DNA from: Rickettsia typhi
GTDB taxonomy: Bacteria > Pseudomonadota > Alphaproteobacteria > Rickettsiales > UBA1997
NCBI GenBank assembly: GCA_945862535.1
Contig: CAMAYG010000009.1
Location: forward strand, 1 to 52,844
DNA length: 52,844 bases
Direction: 5' to 3'
Positions 25,123 through 35,914 of the stretch are shown here, in pieces. The notes beneath the pieces are model-generated. The model saw only the letters and a program-made list of their open reading frames with translations, did no database searches and had not been told where the DNA came from. The stretch's first letter is position 1. The number at the start of each line of letters is the position of its first letter. Both the position numbers and the translations under genes were made by a program.

Positions 25123-27543
25123 ATGCAACTAAATGTTAATCTGGAAAACCTTAATCCTCAGCAAAAATTAGCGGTAACAACCACAGATGGCCCTTTATTA
25201 GTTCTTGCAGGTGCCGGAACTGGCAAAACCAAGGTTTTAACCTCGAGAATTGCCTATATCGTTAATAATAAATTAGCTCAGCCGTTCGAAATTTTAGCAG
25301 TAACCTTTACTAATAAGGCAGCAAATGAAATGAAAAACCGCATCGCCACAATGATTGGCGATGTAGTCAGCAATATCTGGATTGGCACTTTCCATTCTAT
25401 CGCTGCCAAAATCTTGCGGAAAAATGCCGAAATTGTTGGCTTAGCAAGCGATTTTAACATTATCGACGACGACGACCAAAACCGCCTTCTCAAACAAATT
25501 ATTCTCGATTTACAAATCGACGGCAAAAAATTTCCGCCAAAAAATTATCTCTATCAGATTTCTAAATTGAAAGATAAAATGCTTTTTGCCGATCAATTAA
25601 CTGCAGACTATCAAATTAGCGATAATCTGCCAAATTTTGTTAAAGTCTATCAAATCTACCAGCAAAGATTGAAATCGATGAATGCTGTTGATTTTGCCGA
25701 CTTGCTCTTATATAATATCGAAATTTTCCGCAAAAGCCCTAGTCAGCTTTTTTATTACCAGAGTAAGTTTCATTATATTTTAGTCGACGAATATCAAGAC
25801 ACTAACCATATCCAATATCAATGGCTGTTACAATTAGCCGCGAAGAATCAAAATATTTGTTGTGTTGGCGATGACGATCAGTCGATTTATGGCTGGCGAG
25901 GTGCCGATATTAAAAATATTCTTAGTTTCGAAAAAGATTTCCCTAATTCGCAAGTCGTAACTCTCGAACAAAATTACCGCTCTACCTCCAGAATTCTTAG
26001 GGCCGCCGCAAAAGTCATTGCTAATAATCAATTTCGCCATAGCAAAACCATCTGGACCGATTTTAACCTAGGCAATAAAATATTTCTCCATAATTTTTAT
26101 AGCGACTATAACGAAGCAAATACTACAGCCCGCCAAATTCGCAATATTATCGAAAAAAATCAATATCAGGCATCGGAAATTGCTATTTTAGTGCGGGCAG
26201 GTTATCAGACTCGCAAATTCGAGGAAGCCTTTATTCAAGAGCAAATTCCTTATAAAATTATTGGCGGTCTTAAATTCTATGAAAGAGCCGAAATCAAAGA
26301 TGCTATTGCTTATCTAAGGCTAACATTTAACAATAACGACGACCTTGCCTTCAACAGAATTATCAACAGTCCTAGGCGGGGAATTGGTCAGGCGACCCTA
26401 GAGCAACTAGGGCAAATTGCCAATATCAACAATGTTTCGCTATTTAAAGCAATTAATTTTATCGATAATTTTTCGCTTAGAATCCGTGAAAATCTTCGTT
26501 TCTTTGCCAATCAAGTGTTAAATTGGCAACAAAAAATTAGCAATGAAGACTTAAGCGAGTTAGCAAGATTAATTCTCGACAATTCTGGCTATATTGCTAA
26601 TTTAGAAGCCGATAACAGCCAAGAATCTAAAGCAAAAATCGACAACCTTAAAGAATTTATCAATAGCTTAGGAAATTTCCGCAATATTAGCGAATTTTTA
26701 GAATATGTCACCTTATTCGAAAGCCAACAAGAAGATTCTTCCGCCAATAAGGTTAGTGTAATGACTATCCATGCTGCCAAAGGTTTAGAGTTCGATTTGG
26801 TTTATATTCCTGGTTTAGAGGAGGGGGTTTTTCCTAGCTCTAGGACTATTGAAGAGGCAAAATTTATCACTTCGGCACTAGAGGAAGAAAGAAGGCTAAT
26901 GTATGTTGCAATTACTAGAGCAAAGAAGCAATTAGTTTTGTCTTATGCTAATAATCGCTATTTATTTGGTAGTTTGCAAAATACCACAGTTTCGCCATTT
27001 ATCAAGGAATTGCCAACAGAAGACCTAGAAATTATTAACTTCGACAACGATAAATTTCAGGAAAAAAGTCAAGATTTTGCAAAAAAAGGCCATCAGTCAA
27101 ATCACCAGTCAAATCATCAGGTAAAACAATGGGTGAGTTATGAAAAAACCTCAACTTTTGGCTCAAATGCTAAGCAAAATAGTTTTGCTAAATCGAGCTC
27201 TGTTAAATCCTTGGCGGTTCCTGCAAGTTTTGCAAATAGAGCAAGCAATAACCCAGTAAAATCAACTAGCAACAACGAAAATAACTTCTTATTTGCAAGC
27301 AATTTATTAGCTAACGAATTCTCGGAAGTTGCCAATTCAATTAGTGGTGCCGCTCAAGAAGATTCTTCAATAAGTAGTGCAGAAAAAGGCTCGGGCGAAG
27401 AATTTTCAATTGGCAAAAAAGTGTTGCATCAAAAATTTGGTAGCGGTAAAATTATTACTATCGACAATAATAAGGTTGGAGTAAGGTTTGCCAATGGTGA
27501 CCAGAAGATTTTAATAAGTAATTTTTTAAAAGTAATAAATTAA
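25123..27543 (+). CDS. uvrD: ATP-dependent DNA helicase UvrD/PcrA
   Basis: This superfamily 1 3'-5' helicase acts in nucleotide excision and mismatch repair and removes RecA filaments. All motifs are visible: Q-motif NPQQ and Walker A GAGTGKT (residues 30-36), VDEYQDTN, GDDDQSIYGWRGAD, LEQNYRST, MTIHAAKGLEFD and RRLMYVAITRAKK. Past about 625 a low-complexity, Ser/Asn/Lys-rich linker of roughly 130 residues includes a QSNHQSNHQ repeat. It leads to a C-terminal Tudor-like domain (GKKVLHQKFGSGKI) of the PcrA/UvrD type. At 806 residues it is a little longer than usual because of that linker. Either name, UvrD or PcrA, would be acceptable. Confidence 0.94.
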   Translation: MQLNVNLENLNPQQKLAVTTTDGPLLVLAGAGTGKTKVLTSRIAYIVNNKLAQPFEILAVTFTNKAANEMKNRIATMIGDVVSNIWIGTFHSIAAKILRKNAEIVGLASDFNIIDDDDQNRLLKQIILDLQIDGKKFPPKNYLYQISKLKDKMLFADQLTADYQISDNLPNFVKVYQIYQQRLKSMNAVDFADLLLYNIEIFRKSPSQLFYYQSKFHYILVDEYQDTNHIQYQWLLQLAAKNQNICCVGDDDQSIYGWRGADIKNILSFEKDFPNSQVVTLEQNYRSTSRILRAAAKVIANNQFRHSKTIWTDFNLGNKIFLHNFYSDYNEANTTARQIRNIIEKNQYQASEIAILVRAGYQTRKFEEAFIQEQIPYKIIGGLKFYERAEIKDAIAYLRLTFNNNDDLAFNRIINSPRRGIGQATLEQLGQIANINNVSLFKAINFIDNFSLRIRENLRFFANQVLNWQQKISNEDLSELARLILDNSGYIANLEADNSQESKAKIDNLKEFINSLGNFRNISEFLEYVTLFESQQEDSSANKVSVMTIHAAKGLEFDLVYIPGLEEGVFPSSRTIEEAKFITSALEEERRLMYVAITRAKKQLVLSYANNRYLFGSLQNTTVSPFIKELPTEDLEIINFDNDKFQEKSQDFAKKGHQSNHQSNHQVKQWVSYEKTSTFGSNAKQNSFAKSSSVKSLAVPASFANRASNNPVKSTSNNENNFLFASNLLANEFSEVANSISGAAQEDSSISSAEKGSGEEFSIGKKVLHQKFGSGKIITIDNNKVGVRFANGDQKILISNFLKVIN

Positions 27544-27612
27544 TTTTATCACAATTTATCACAATAAAATTTGTCAACAGTCCCTTAAGATATCAATCAA
27601 TAATCAAATAAT

Positions 27613-28908
27613 TTGCAAATCTTTAACAAGCTTCATAACAATATTTTTGCTGGTTTGCGGAAAGAATTAAAAAATTTTATCACAATTTTTTTCCTAGGAA
27701 TTGCTAGCGGTATCCCATTAGCCCTTATTTTATCTACATTAAAAGCCAATTTAGTTGATAATAAAATAAATCTTACAACGATAGGGGTTTTTACCATGCT
27801 TACCCTACCTTATTCGCTTAAATTTATCGTTGCTCCAATTATCGACAGCAAAGGTATTTTTTGGCTTAGCCGCAAAATTGGCCATAGAAAATCTTGGCTT
27901 GTGTTGACTCAGGTTATATTGGCAATTCTTACTATAAAATTAGGTTTAGTGGCAAATGCAGGAAATAATCTGATGTTGGTTTTTGCTGTTGCTCTTTGTG
28001 TTGGTATTGCTTCGGCAACTCAAGATATTATTATCGACGGTTATCGTGTCGAGTTAATTAAAAACGAGAGTCAGGGCTTGGCAACAAGTTTCTACATCTT
28101 TGGTTATCGCTTAGGAATGCTTATTTCTGGTGCCTTGGCATTGGTTGTTGCCGATCTTTACAATTGGGTAGCCTCTTATTTGTTAATTGCAACTGTAATG
28201 GCGGTTTTAGTTATTAACTCTCTTATGGCAACCGAGACTAGGGCAAAATGGCAGGAAAATCCTAATCAAAACAATTTGTTCGACTGGGTTAAAAGTGCAA
28301 TATTTGCCCCGCTGAAAGATTTTTGCCATAAGAAATATTGGCTAGCGATAGTGTTTTTTATCGTTTGCTTTAAGCTTGCCGATGCTTTTGCTGGTAGTTT
28401 AACTTTACCATTTTTAATGGAAATGGGTTATAGCAAAATAACACTTGCAAAAATTCTTAAAACTTTTGGGCTTTTTGCTACTCTTTCTGGAGTTTTCTGC
28501 GGTGGCATGTTAATAAAACTAATAAAGACAACAAATTTTGGCCTGTCTATTGCTATTATATTGCAAATGGTATCGAATTTTGCTTTCTGCTATTTGGCAA
28601 ATGGCAATAATAACGAATCTGTGCTTTATTTTGTTGTTTTTATCGAGAATTTTTGCGGTGGAATTGGTGATGCGGTTTTTGTAAGCTATCTTAGCTCTCT
28701 TTGCAATAGAAAATTTAGTGCTACTCAATATGCTCTTTTTTCTTCATTAGCTTCGGTTTCCCGCAGTTTGTTTTCCTCTACTGCTGGTGTTGTGGCTATT
28801 AGCTTTGGCTGGTATTACTTTTTTATTTTTTCGGCAATTCTTGCTGTTCCTAGCCTTGTCCTTGTTCCTTTGGCTAATAAATTTAATCAAATTAATCAAA
28901 ATCAATAA
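27613..28908 (+). CDS. ampG: AmpG-type muropeptide/MFS permease
   Basis: This 431-residue major facilitator protein has about twelve hydrophobic segments. Motifs of the AmpG family are FLGIASGIPLALILSTL at the N-terminus, TLPYSLKFIVAPIID, and ATQDIIIDGYRVE. AmpG brings anhydro-muropeptides from the periplasm into the cytoplasm for recycling. AmpG-like permeases are numerous in Rickettsiales, where substrates are not always known. The reading frame begins with TTG at 27613; the next Met is inside the second membrane segment, so the TTG is the likely start. metZ follows five bases after the stop. Confidence 0.87.
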   Translation: MQIFNKLHNNIFAGLRKELKNFITIFFLGIASGIPLALILSTLKANLVDNKINLTTIGVFTMLTLPYSLKFIVAPIIDSKGIFWLSRKIGHRKSWLVLTQVILAILTIKLGLVANAGNNLMLVFAVALCVGIASATQDIIIDGYRVELIKNESQGLATSFYIFGYRLGMLISGALALVVADLYNWVASYLLIATVMAVLVINSLMATETRAKWQENPNQNNLFDWVKSAIFAPLKDFCHKKYWLAIVFFIVCFKLADAFAGSLTLPFLMEMGYSKITLAKILKTFGLFATLSGVFCGGMLIKLIKTTNFGLSIAIILQMVSNFAFCYLANGNNNESVLYFVVFIENFCGGIGDAVFVSYLSSLCNRKFSATQYALFSSLASVSRSLFSSTAGVVAISFGWYYFFIFSAILAVPSLVLVPLANKFNQINQNQ

Positions 28909-28913
28909 TTTAT

Positions 28914-30110
28914 ATGAATTATCGCAATAAAAAAAATCTTAGCAATGCGGGTTTGCAAACTAAAATATTACACTCTCAAGATCGCACCAATATTGGCGAG
29001 ACTTCCGAAGCAATCTTTCTCAATTCTGGCTTTTGCTATAACGATGCCGAAACTGCAGAGAGTCGTTTTAATAAAACCGCTCCAGGCTTTGTTTATTCTC
29101 GCTATTCTAATCCTAATTTAAAAAATCTTGAAAATAAATTAGCAATTCTTGAAAATGGCGAAAGTTGCTGTGTTACCGCAAGTGGGATGTCGGCGGTATT
29201 CGCTTCGATAATGTGTCAAATTAAAGCGGGCGACCATCTTATTGCCTCGTCAATTCTTTTTGGTTCTTGTCATTATATTGTGAATGAATTATTGCCAAAA
29301 TATGGTATTGAGGTGACTTTAGTTGAAGGCTCGAGCTTAGATTCTTGGCAACAAGCTTTTCGCAAAAATACTAAAGTAGTTTTTATCGAAACTCCGGCTA
29401 ATCCTAATTTGGCAATTGTTGACATAGAAATGATTGCTAAATTATGCAGTAATTATCAGGCAAAACTTATTGTCGACAATATTTTTGCTTCACCATATTG
29501 CCAAAGGCCTCTAGAATTTGGTGCAGATATTGTCGTTTATTCTACCACTAAACATCTAGACGGGCAGGGAAGAACTTTAGGTGGTGCGGTTATTGCTAGT
29601 AAAGATTTTATTGAAAATCAATTCTTGCCATTTCAACGGCATACAGGGGCGGCCTTAAGCCCCTTTAATGCATGGCTAATTAGTAAATCTCTGGAAACTT
29701 TTATCTTAAGAATGCAGAAGCATTGTGAAAATGCTCACCAAATCGCCAAATTTCTTGCTGAACAGAAAAAAATTGCAATCGTGCTTTATCCGTGGCTAGA
29801 TTCTCATCCGCAACATCAAATTGCAACAAAACAAATGCTAAATGGCGGGGCGATGATTGCTTTTAATATCAACGGCGATAAGGCAAAAACTTTTCAATTT
29901 ATTAATAATTTGTCGATTATTGATATTTCTAATAATTTAGGTGACAGTAAAAGCCTTATTACTCACCCCGCCACCACTACTCATTCTAATATTAATCAAG
30001 AGCAACAATTAAAAATTGGCATTAGTAATAACTTATGCCGTTTATCGGTTGGCATTGAAGATTGCCAAGATTTAATTGACGATTTATCTTTTGCCTTAAG
30101 TAAAATTTAG
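28914..30110 (+). CDS. metZ: O-succinylhomoserine sulfhydrylase (Cys/Met metabolism PLP enzyme)
   Basis: This fold-type I PLP enzyme of the trans-sulfuration family makes homocysteine directly from O-succinylhomoserine and sulfide. The 398-residue protein has YSRYSNPN, TASGMSAVFA, ETPANPNL, VDNIFASPYCQ and the PLP lysine Lys213 in STTKHLDGQGR. The HLDGQGR sequence after the lysine and FQRHTGAALSPFNAWL are typical of MetZ. Cystathionine gamma-synthase or lyase specificity is less likely. It is coupled to ampG (five-base gap), probably by position only. Methionine synthesis capacity is unusual for reduced intracellular Alphaproteobacteria. Confidence 0.88.
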   Translation: MNYRNKKNLSNAGLQTKILHSQDRTNIGETSEAIFLNSGFCYNDAETAESRFNKTAPGFVYSRYSNPNLKNLENKLAILENGESCCVTASGMSAVFASIMCQIKAGDHLIASSILFGSCHYIVNELLPKYGIEVTLVEGSSLDSWQQAFRKNTKVVFIETPANPNLAIVDIEMIAKLCSNYQAKLIVDNIFASPYCQRPLEFGADIVVYSTTKHLDGQGRTLGGAVIASKDFIENQFLPFQRHTGAALSPFNAWLISKSLETFILRMQKHCENAHQIAKFLAEQKKIAIVLYPWLDSHPQHQIATKQMLNGGAMIAFNINGDKAKTFQFINNLSIIDISNNLGDSKSLITHPATTTHSNINQEQQLKIGISNNLCRLSVGIEDCQDLIDDLSFALSKI

Positions 30111-30239
30111 TAAAATAAATATAATTATATAATTTAACTTGAATTATATAATTTAATGGCGGTATAATTTAATCAGTCTAAATCTTGCGACCATTTAAAA
30201 TTGCTAGAAAGACAATCGCCAACATTCCATTACTATTAT

Positions 30240-31468
30240 ATGAAAAATTCTGCTTCTATCTCAGATTTAATGAATACTTTCGCCAGTAATGGTAAAATTT
30301 TGCCTAAAGATAGCTCGGAAATAGTCGCCAATGGCAATGTCGTCGCTACAATTAAAGGATTATCATTGAATCAATTGACATCGAGCAAGCAATTAAGTCG
30401 CAAATCACTTTACGCAATCGATGCGATAAAGGCAAAACCCTAGATCGATTTTCAATAAAGACTAAAGATTTTCAAGGTAAATTAACCGATTTTACCCCTA
30501 GTTCAATTAGAGAAAATCAAAATGAAAATAATCAATTAATTTCCAAGCCGATAGATATTGAATATAGGCTTAGTGGAGAAAGGACTAAGTATTATCAGGT
30601 TAAAACTGTATTTTCTTCCCTTGGAAAATTTGCTAGTTCTCATATTAATAACCGATTACCTGGTTCTAATTTTGCCGAGCCTGATACGGAATATGGCATT
30701 TCTTTTTATTTTTCTTTTAAAGATGCCAAAAAAAGCACAGAACAAAATCAAAAACGGAACTTTACTGAAAGTGTTGCTACAATTAGTTTCAATTCGCAAT
30801 CTACAAAATCGGTACTTGGTGATAATATTTCCGAGAGTTATCGTTCTGCTGTAACTTTTGTGGTAGATGATAAAATCAATAATTCTAGTTTCGTGCCAAT
30901 AAAAAAATATTCTCAAGAATATTCGTCTGAATTGCCAAATAATGTTATGGTTAATAAGCAAAGCACTACCACTCTTGAAGATGGCAACAATAATATTGCT
31001 ATTATAAAGAAAGGATCTATCGAGGTTACTAAAACTCTACAAGTAATAAAAAATCATTGTGACAATAAAGAGTTTTATAGTGATGAGAGTTCAAGTGGAA
31101 GTGATGAGAGTTCAAGTGGAGAAGAATCAGTAGTAAAAGAGCAAAGTAATAAAAAGAGAAACAGCAAATCTTCTTCGAAAGATAGTAGTATTAGTGAAGA
31201 TAGTAGTATTTTTGATGCAGATTCCGATGGTGAATCTGGAGATTTAGACATGTCTAGTTTTTGCTTTAGTAATTCAATAAAATTAAGAAATCTTCCCGAA
31301 TTGCATTTAATTTCTTCTTTAAGAGGCAGGGTAAATAAATTGACCAACGATGAACATGATGATGGAAGTGAGAATATTGCGGATGGTTATATGGCGGAAA
31401 ATAAAACTCCAAGCCACAATTTAACAGATTATAAATTGCAAAGTTTTAAAAAACCTCGGTTTTTTTAA
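30240..31468 (+). pseudogene. Frameshifted gene for an acidic Ser-rich protein
   Basis: Two overlapping frames together look like one gene of about 410 codons. The first frame (ATG 30240, or TTG 30201) runs to TAG at 30441-30443 and begins KNSASISDLMNTFASNG. The second frame is open from 30356 to TAA at 31466-31468 (370 codons) but has no ATG, and its first GTG is at 30860. Its translation is protein-like throughout. A single-base indel near 30356-30440 would join them. The C-terminal part is acidic and Ser-rich, with a 21-bp tandem repeat (31079-31120) encoding SDESSSG. No known domain, signal peptide or membrane segment was recognised. True pseudogene, sequencing error and programmed shift cannot be told apart here; no classic slippery heptamer is seen. 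Confidence 0.65.
31448..31466 (+). terminator. Short hairpin plus T run at the end of the Ser-rich gene
   Basis: A6-C, loop CCTCG-like, then G-T7 forms a small self-complementary element overlapping the TAA stop (AAAAAACCTCGGTTTTTTT). It is compact and AT-rich, so weak on its own, but it ends in a T run on the plus strand. Confidence 0.4.
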
Positions 31469-31488
31469 TGTTTTGATTAAATAATAAC

Positions 31489-31542
31489 ACCTCATTATTC
31501 GTCTTTTTGGTTGAAAATATCTAAAAAGATGAATAATGAGGT
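31489..31542. terminator. Strong inverted repeat between convergent genes
   Basis: Left arm ACCTCATTATTCGTCTTTTT (31489-31508) and right arm AAAAAGATGAATAATGAGGT (31523-31542) are complementary at 19 of 20 positions, with a 14-base loop. It lies exactly between the plus-strand Ser-rich gene and the minus-strand sucB, which fits a bidirectional terminator. Confidence 0.65.
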
Positions 31543-31573
31543 AAAATTTGTGGCTGTTTAATGTTATTTTAGA

Positions 31574-32785
31574 TTATATATCGAGTATTAGCCTTCTAGG
31601 ATCTTCAATTAATTCCTTTACCCTTACTAAGAATGTTACAGCTTCTTTGCCGTCGATAATGCGGTGGTCGTATGAAAGGGCTAAATACATCATTGGTCGA
31701 ATTTTGATTTCTCCGTTGATAACCATTGCCCTTTCCTGAATTTTATGCATTCCTAAAATTGCTGATTGTGGAGGGTTGATTATAGGGGTAGACATTAGAG
31801 AGCCATAAATTCCGCCATTAGAAATGGTAAATGTTGCACCAGTAAGGTCTGATATTGTTAATTTGCCATCGCGGGCTTTCTTGCCAAGTTCTCCAATTCC
31901 TTTTTCGATTTCTGCAAGATTTAGAGAATTTGCTTCTCGTAACACAGGAACAACCAAGCCCTGAGGGGAGCCAACCGCTACTCCAATATCGTAAAAGTTT
32001 TTGTAAATGATTTCATTTCCTTCAATTTCGGCATTAACTGCAGGAATTTCTTTTAATGCGGTAGTAACTGCCTTAACAAAGAAAGACATAAAGCCAAGTT
32101 TAACATTATGTTTCTTTTCGAAAATATCCTTATATTCACCTCTAAGAGCCATTACTGCTCCCATATCGACTTCGTTAAATGTTGTCAATATTGCTGCGGT
32201 ATTTTGCGACTCTTTAAGTCTTTCAGCTATTTTTTGTCTTAGTTTAGACATCTTAACTCTTTCGATCCGAGATTCTTTATTTTGAGAGTTTTGGCCTTGG
32301 CCTTGGCCTTGAGTTTGGGTTTGAGCCTGTGGTTGTAATTTGGTTTCTCCGTTAACAACAGCCAAAACATCGCCTTTAGTAACTCTGCCATCTTTACCGC
32401 TACCAGTGATATTGCTTGTATCAATATTATTTTCTGCAGCTATTTTTTTTGGTGCGGGGGACAAGAAAGAAGAGTTATTATTGCTATTGCTTGGCAAATT
32501 CTGATTTGGAGTGTTCGCAGTAGCAGGTTGCGGAGTTGCTATTGACCCGCCTTCGTTCATTAATGCTAAAACATCGCCAACTTTAACGGCATCGCCTTCT
32601 TTAAAATTTAGTTGCGAAATACTGCCACTTTTAGGGGCATTAACTTCAAGGGTTACTTTGTCAGTTTCGAGTTCGATAAAAATTTCATCTGCTTTGATTG
32701 CTTCGCCAACTTTTTTATAGATTTTGGCAATTGAGGCTTCGGCAACAGATTCGCCCAATACAGGAACTTTGATTTCAATAGACAT
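31574..32785 (-). CDS. sucB: 2-oxoglutarate dehydrogenase E2, dihydrolipoyl succinyltransferase
   Basis: This is the E2 core of the 2-oxoglutarate dehydrogenase complex of the TCA cycle. The order is a lipoyl domain with lipoyl lysine Lys43 in ETDKVTLEV, then a Gln/Asn/Ser-rich linker. An E1/E3-binding domain follows ([20 protein letters not shown]), then a second linker with [11 protein letters not shown] from short DNA repeats. The catalytic domain has [17 protein letters not shown] at its end with the active His and Asp. Length (403) is normal. It starts five bases after the sucA stop, so the two form an operon. The hairpin at 31489-31542 should terminate the transcript. Confidence 0.95.
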   Translation of the reverse strand: MSIEIKVPVLGESVAEASIAKIYKKVGEAIKADEIFIELETDKVTLEVNAPKSGSISQLNFKEGDAVKVGDVLALMNEGGSIATPQPATANTPNQNLPSNSNNNSSFLSPAPKKIAAENNIDTSNITGSGKDGRVTKGDVLAVVNGETKLQPQAQTQTQGQGQGQNSQNKESRIERVKMSKLRQKIAERLKESQNTAAILTTFNEVDMGAVMALRGEYKDIFEKKHNVKLGFMSFFVKAVTTALKEIPAVNAEIEGNEIIYKNFYDIGVAVGSPQGLVVPVLREANSLNLAEIEKGIGELGKKARDGKLTISDLTGATFTISNGGIYGSLMSTPIINPPQSAILGMHKIQERAMVINGEIKIRPMMYLALSYDHRIIDGKEAVTFLVRVKELIEDPRRLILDI

Positions 32786-32790
32786 ATTAT

Positions 32791-35718
32791 TTAGTTATTT
32801 AAATTAAGGCTTAATGCCTGATTGATAATTTGTTTTTGCTCTTTGGCATGGTAAGAACCATAGCCAGTTGCTGGCGAGGCACAAGCTATTCTGCCAACAT
32901 ATAAAGGTTTTGGTTTTTGATATTTAGCAATAGTTGCAACTTCTTCTATTAGTTCGTTTATATAGCTCCAAGCACCCATATTTCTAGGCTCTTCTTGGCA
33001 CCAGATAATTTCTGCATTGTTGTATTTTTTTAATTCTGCAACTATAGCTTTGTTGTCGAAAGGATATAATTGTTCTAAGCGAATAACAGCAATGCTTTCT
33101 TCGGTTTTATCGATTGCTCTGGCTTCGAATAGATCGTAATATATTTTACCGCTACATAAGATAACTTTTTTAACTTTCTTATCTTCTCTTTTGTGGTTGT
33201 CAGCAATAATTGTGCAAAAATTATTTTTACTAAATTCTTGAATATTAGACACCGCTAATTTATGGCGAAGCAAAGATTTTGGCGACATAACAATAAGCGG
33301 TTTGCGATCTAGCGAATGCAATTGACGGCGAAGGGCATGAAAGAAATTTGCAGGGGTTGTGATGTTGCAAACCCTTAGATTATTGTCTGCACAGGCCTGA
33401 AGGTATCTTTCTAGCCTTGCCGATGAATGTTCTGGTCCCTGACCTTCGTAACCATGCGGTAACAGCATTACCAAATTAGATTTCCTTAGCCATTTTACCT
33501 CTGAAGATGCAATAAATTGATCGAAGATAATTTGAGCTCCATTAGCAAAATCGCCAAATTGAGCTTCCCAAATAGTTAGGGCATTGGGCATTGATAGCGA
33601 ATAGCCATATTCAAAGCCTAAAACTGCATATTCCGATAAAATACTATCGTAGACCTCATATTTTGCTTTGTTGCTAAAGCCACTAAATACAGAATAGCGA
33701 TTAGCATTATTGGCATCGTGGAGAATAGAGTGTCGATGCGAAAAAGTTCCTCGGCCAGAATCTTGACCAGTAATGCGAACTGGAAAGCCTTCGTCTAGCA
33801 AGCTACCAAATGCCAGAGCTTCGGCAGTTCCCCAGTCTATTTCTTTACCATCGGTTACTTGATTTTTTCTTGATTCGATCTGTTTTAAGATTTTGGGATT
33901 TACTGCAAAATCTTTTGGTAAGGAAGTTATTTCTTCAATTAATTCGATGGCTTTTACTTTAGTTATTGCGGTTTTAATATTTTCTTCTGATTCTAGATTT
34001 TGAATTTTACTCCAGTCTTTTTTAAGCCAATCGGCATCTTTTGCTTGATATTTGTCTGCCAAGTCGAATTCTGAGTTTAATTTAGCTTCGAATTCGTTTG
34101 TTATTTGTTGGTATTCGTTATTAGTTATTACTGCATCTGCTAAAAGCTTATTGGAGTATATTTTTTCTAATGAAGGATGATTTTTTATCTTACCATACAT
34201 CACAGGCTGAGTATATAAAGGTTCATCACCCTCATTATGACCATATTTACGGTAGCAGATAAGGTCGATAACAATATCTTTGTTGAATTTTTTGCGATAT
34301 TCAACTGCTAAATTGGCAATTTTGACTACCGCCTCTACATCGTCGCCATTGATATGAAAAATTGGTGCATCTATCGATTTAGCAAGATCTGATGCATATA
34401 AGGTGCTACGAGAGTCGCAAGGATTAGCGGTAAAACCAATTTGATTATTAATTATCAGATGAATAACACCGCCAGTATCATAGCCCTTTATGCCATTCAT
34501 CATTAAATTTTCTGCAACCGAGCCCTGTCCAGCAAAAGCGGCATCGCCATGAATTAACAAAGCAACAGCCGAATTTCTTTCTTGATCTTGGTAAAGATCT
34601 TGTTTGGCACGAATTCTGCCAGTAACTACAGAATTGGCAGCTTCGAGGTGTGAAGGGTTAAAAGCTAAAGATATATCGATTTTATTACCGTTAATTTCTC
34701 GGCAATTAGCATAGCCCATGTGATATTTAACATCGCCAGATTTAGTTACTGATTCTGGTATTCCAGGAGTACCTTTAAATTCGGCAAATAGCTGATTATA
34801 AGGCTTGCCCATAACTCCAGTTAGAGTATTTAGGCGACCGCGATGGGCCATGCCAATAACGATTTTCTTGATTCCGTTACTAGCACCATAAGTGATAATT
34901 TTTTCGACAAAATTAATTGATGAGTCTCCGCCTTCAACAGAGAATCTTTTGGCACCAGGGAATCTTTTGTGAAGAAATTGTTCAAATCTTTCCGTCCTTA
35001 CAATATCTTTAAGGATCTGCTTCTTTTCATTTGCTTCGATGTTGCTATTAATGGTTTTAATATAGTTAATATTTAACCATTCTGCAATGTTGCGGTTATT
35101 GATATAGTTATATTCTGCTCCAATGTTGCCACAATAGATAAAATTGAGTTGGTTAATTAAATTGCCAATTGTAGTTTTGCCAAATATTTTGTTGTCTTCG
35201 TTGTTGCTTTTCGATAGATCGACTTCGGTATTTAATTCTTCGACACTAATATTGTGATATGAATAATCTAGCTGTGGCACCGCAGTTGCTTGTTTTAACT
35301 GCAAAGGATCGGTGTTAGCAAGAAAGTGACCGAATGAACGAAAAGCTTCGATAATATTGTGAGCTTTAATTTCTAGTAATTCGCTATTATTTACTGTAAG
35401 ATTTTGTGCTGTTAATATTTTGGTGTTTTTGTCTTGCTTTTGGTCTTTTGGTGGCTCGATTTTCGATAAAGAAGAAGAATCATAAGGGTCTGAGTTGACA
35501 ATTTTAAGATTTCTTTTTGACCAGCTAGGACCGTTGTAATCTTTGATTGCATCTTGTATTTCTAGCAGATTTTCTTGATGGAATTCTTTAGAATTGAAAA
35601 AATTTTGCCAGCTTGTATCGACATTTTCTGGGTTTTGTAAAAACTTTTGATATAATTCTGTAATAAAAATAAGGTTTTGGCTTGCGACAAAAGATTTGTT
35701 GTTGGTTTCTTGCGACAT
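32791..35718 (-). CDS. sucA: 2-oxoglutarate dehydrogenase E1 component
   Basis: This thiamine-diphosphate enzyme decarboxylates 2-oxoglutarate and hands the succinyl group to SucB. The 975-residue protein has the N-terminal [10 protein letters not shown]-type E2-contact segment. Further blocks are [35 protein letters not shown], the ThDP/Mg region [17 protein letters not shown], and [15 protein letters not shown]-terminal parts are [30 protein letters not shown] and [12 protein letters not shown]. It is full length for the family. It is the first gene of sucA-sucB, and a tRNA-Met gene lies about 120 bases upstream on the same strand. Confidence 0.96.
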   Translation of the reverse strand: MSQETNNKSFVASQNLIFITELYQKFLQNPENVDTSWQNFFNSKEFHQENLLEIQDAIKDYNGPSWSKRNLKIVNSDPYDSSSLSKIEPPKDQKQDKNTKILTAQNLTVNNSELLEIKAHNIIEAFRSFGHFLANTDPLQLKQATAVPQLDYSYHNISVEELNTEVDLSKSNNEDNKIFGKTTIGNLINQLNFIYCGNIGAEYNYINNRNIAEWLNINYIKTINSNIEANEKKQILKDIVRTERFEQFLHKRFPGAKRFSVEGGDSSINFVEKIITYGASNGIKKIVIGMAHRGRLNTLTGVMGKPYNQLFAEFKGTPGIPESVTKSGDVKYHMGYANCREINGNKIDISLAFNPSHLEAANSVVTGRIRAKQDLYQDQERNSAVALLIHGDAAFAGQGSVAENLMMNGIKGYDTGGVIHLIINNQIGFTANPCDSRSTLYASDLAKSIDAPIFHINGDDVEAVVKIANLAVEYRKKFNKDIVIDLICYRKYGHNEGDEPLYTQPVMYGKIKNHPSLEKIYSNKLLADAVITNNEYQQITNEFEAKLNSEFDLADKYQAKDADWLKKDWSKIQNLESEENIKTAITKVKAIELIEEITSLPKDFAVNPKILKQIESRKNQVTDGKEIDWGTAEALAFGSLLDEGFPVRITGQDSGRGTFSHRHSILHDANNANRYSVFSGFSNKAKYEVYDSILSEYAVLGFEYGYSLSMPNALTIWEAQFGDFANGAQIIFDQFIASSEVKWLRKSNLVMLLPHGYEGQGPEHSSARLERYLQACADNNLRVCNITTPANFFHALRRQLHSLDRKPLIVMSPKSLLRHKLAVSNIQEFSKNNFCTIIADNHKREDKKVKKVILCSGKIYYDLFEARAIDKTEESIAVIRLEQLYPFDNKAIVAELKKYNNAEIIWCQEEPRNMGAWSYINELIEEVATIAKYQKPKPLYVGRIACASPATGYGSYHAKEQKQIINQALSLNLNN

Positions 35719-35838
35719 TTATTTGAGTATATTAATACAATATTAATTATAGCATTGCATTTGCAATTAATAGTAAATAGACAAAATTCAAAAGACTTTA
35801 TCTGGTTTATATTTATAAAACCTAATTACTGTTAAAAT

Positions 35839-35914
35839 TGGTAGCGAGAGAGGGAATCGAACCCCCGACACGCGGATTATGATCCCGCTGCTCTACCGAC
35901 TGAGCTATCCCGCC
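35839..35914 (-). tRNA. tRNA-Met, elongator (anticodon CAT)
   Basis: The cloverleaf reads from 35914 down to 35839. The acceptor is GGCGGGA with TCTCGCT, including G-U pairs at 1-72 and 5-68, followed by A and an encoded CCA. The D-arm is GCTC/GAGC, the anticodon stem GCGGG/TCCGC has loop ATCATAA, and the T-arm contains TTCGATT. The initiator signature (unpaired position 1, three full G-C pairs in the anticodon stem) is absent. It is therefore elongator Met, or possibly the lysidine-modified tRNA-Ile(CAT). Confidence 0.85.

Noticed and set aside
30558-30854. 98-codon plus-strand open frame
   Set aside because: It lies in the same frame as the first part of the split gene but after its stop, and overlaps the long second frame; its translation is hydrophobic and shadow-like.
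35839-35914. Initiator tRNA-Met
   Set aside because: The acceptor position 1 is paired and the anticodon stem has a G-U pair at 31-39, unlike initiator tRNAs.
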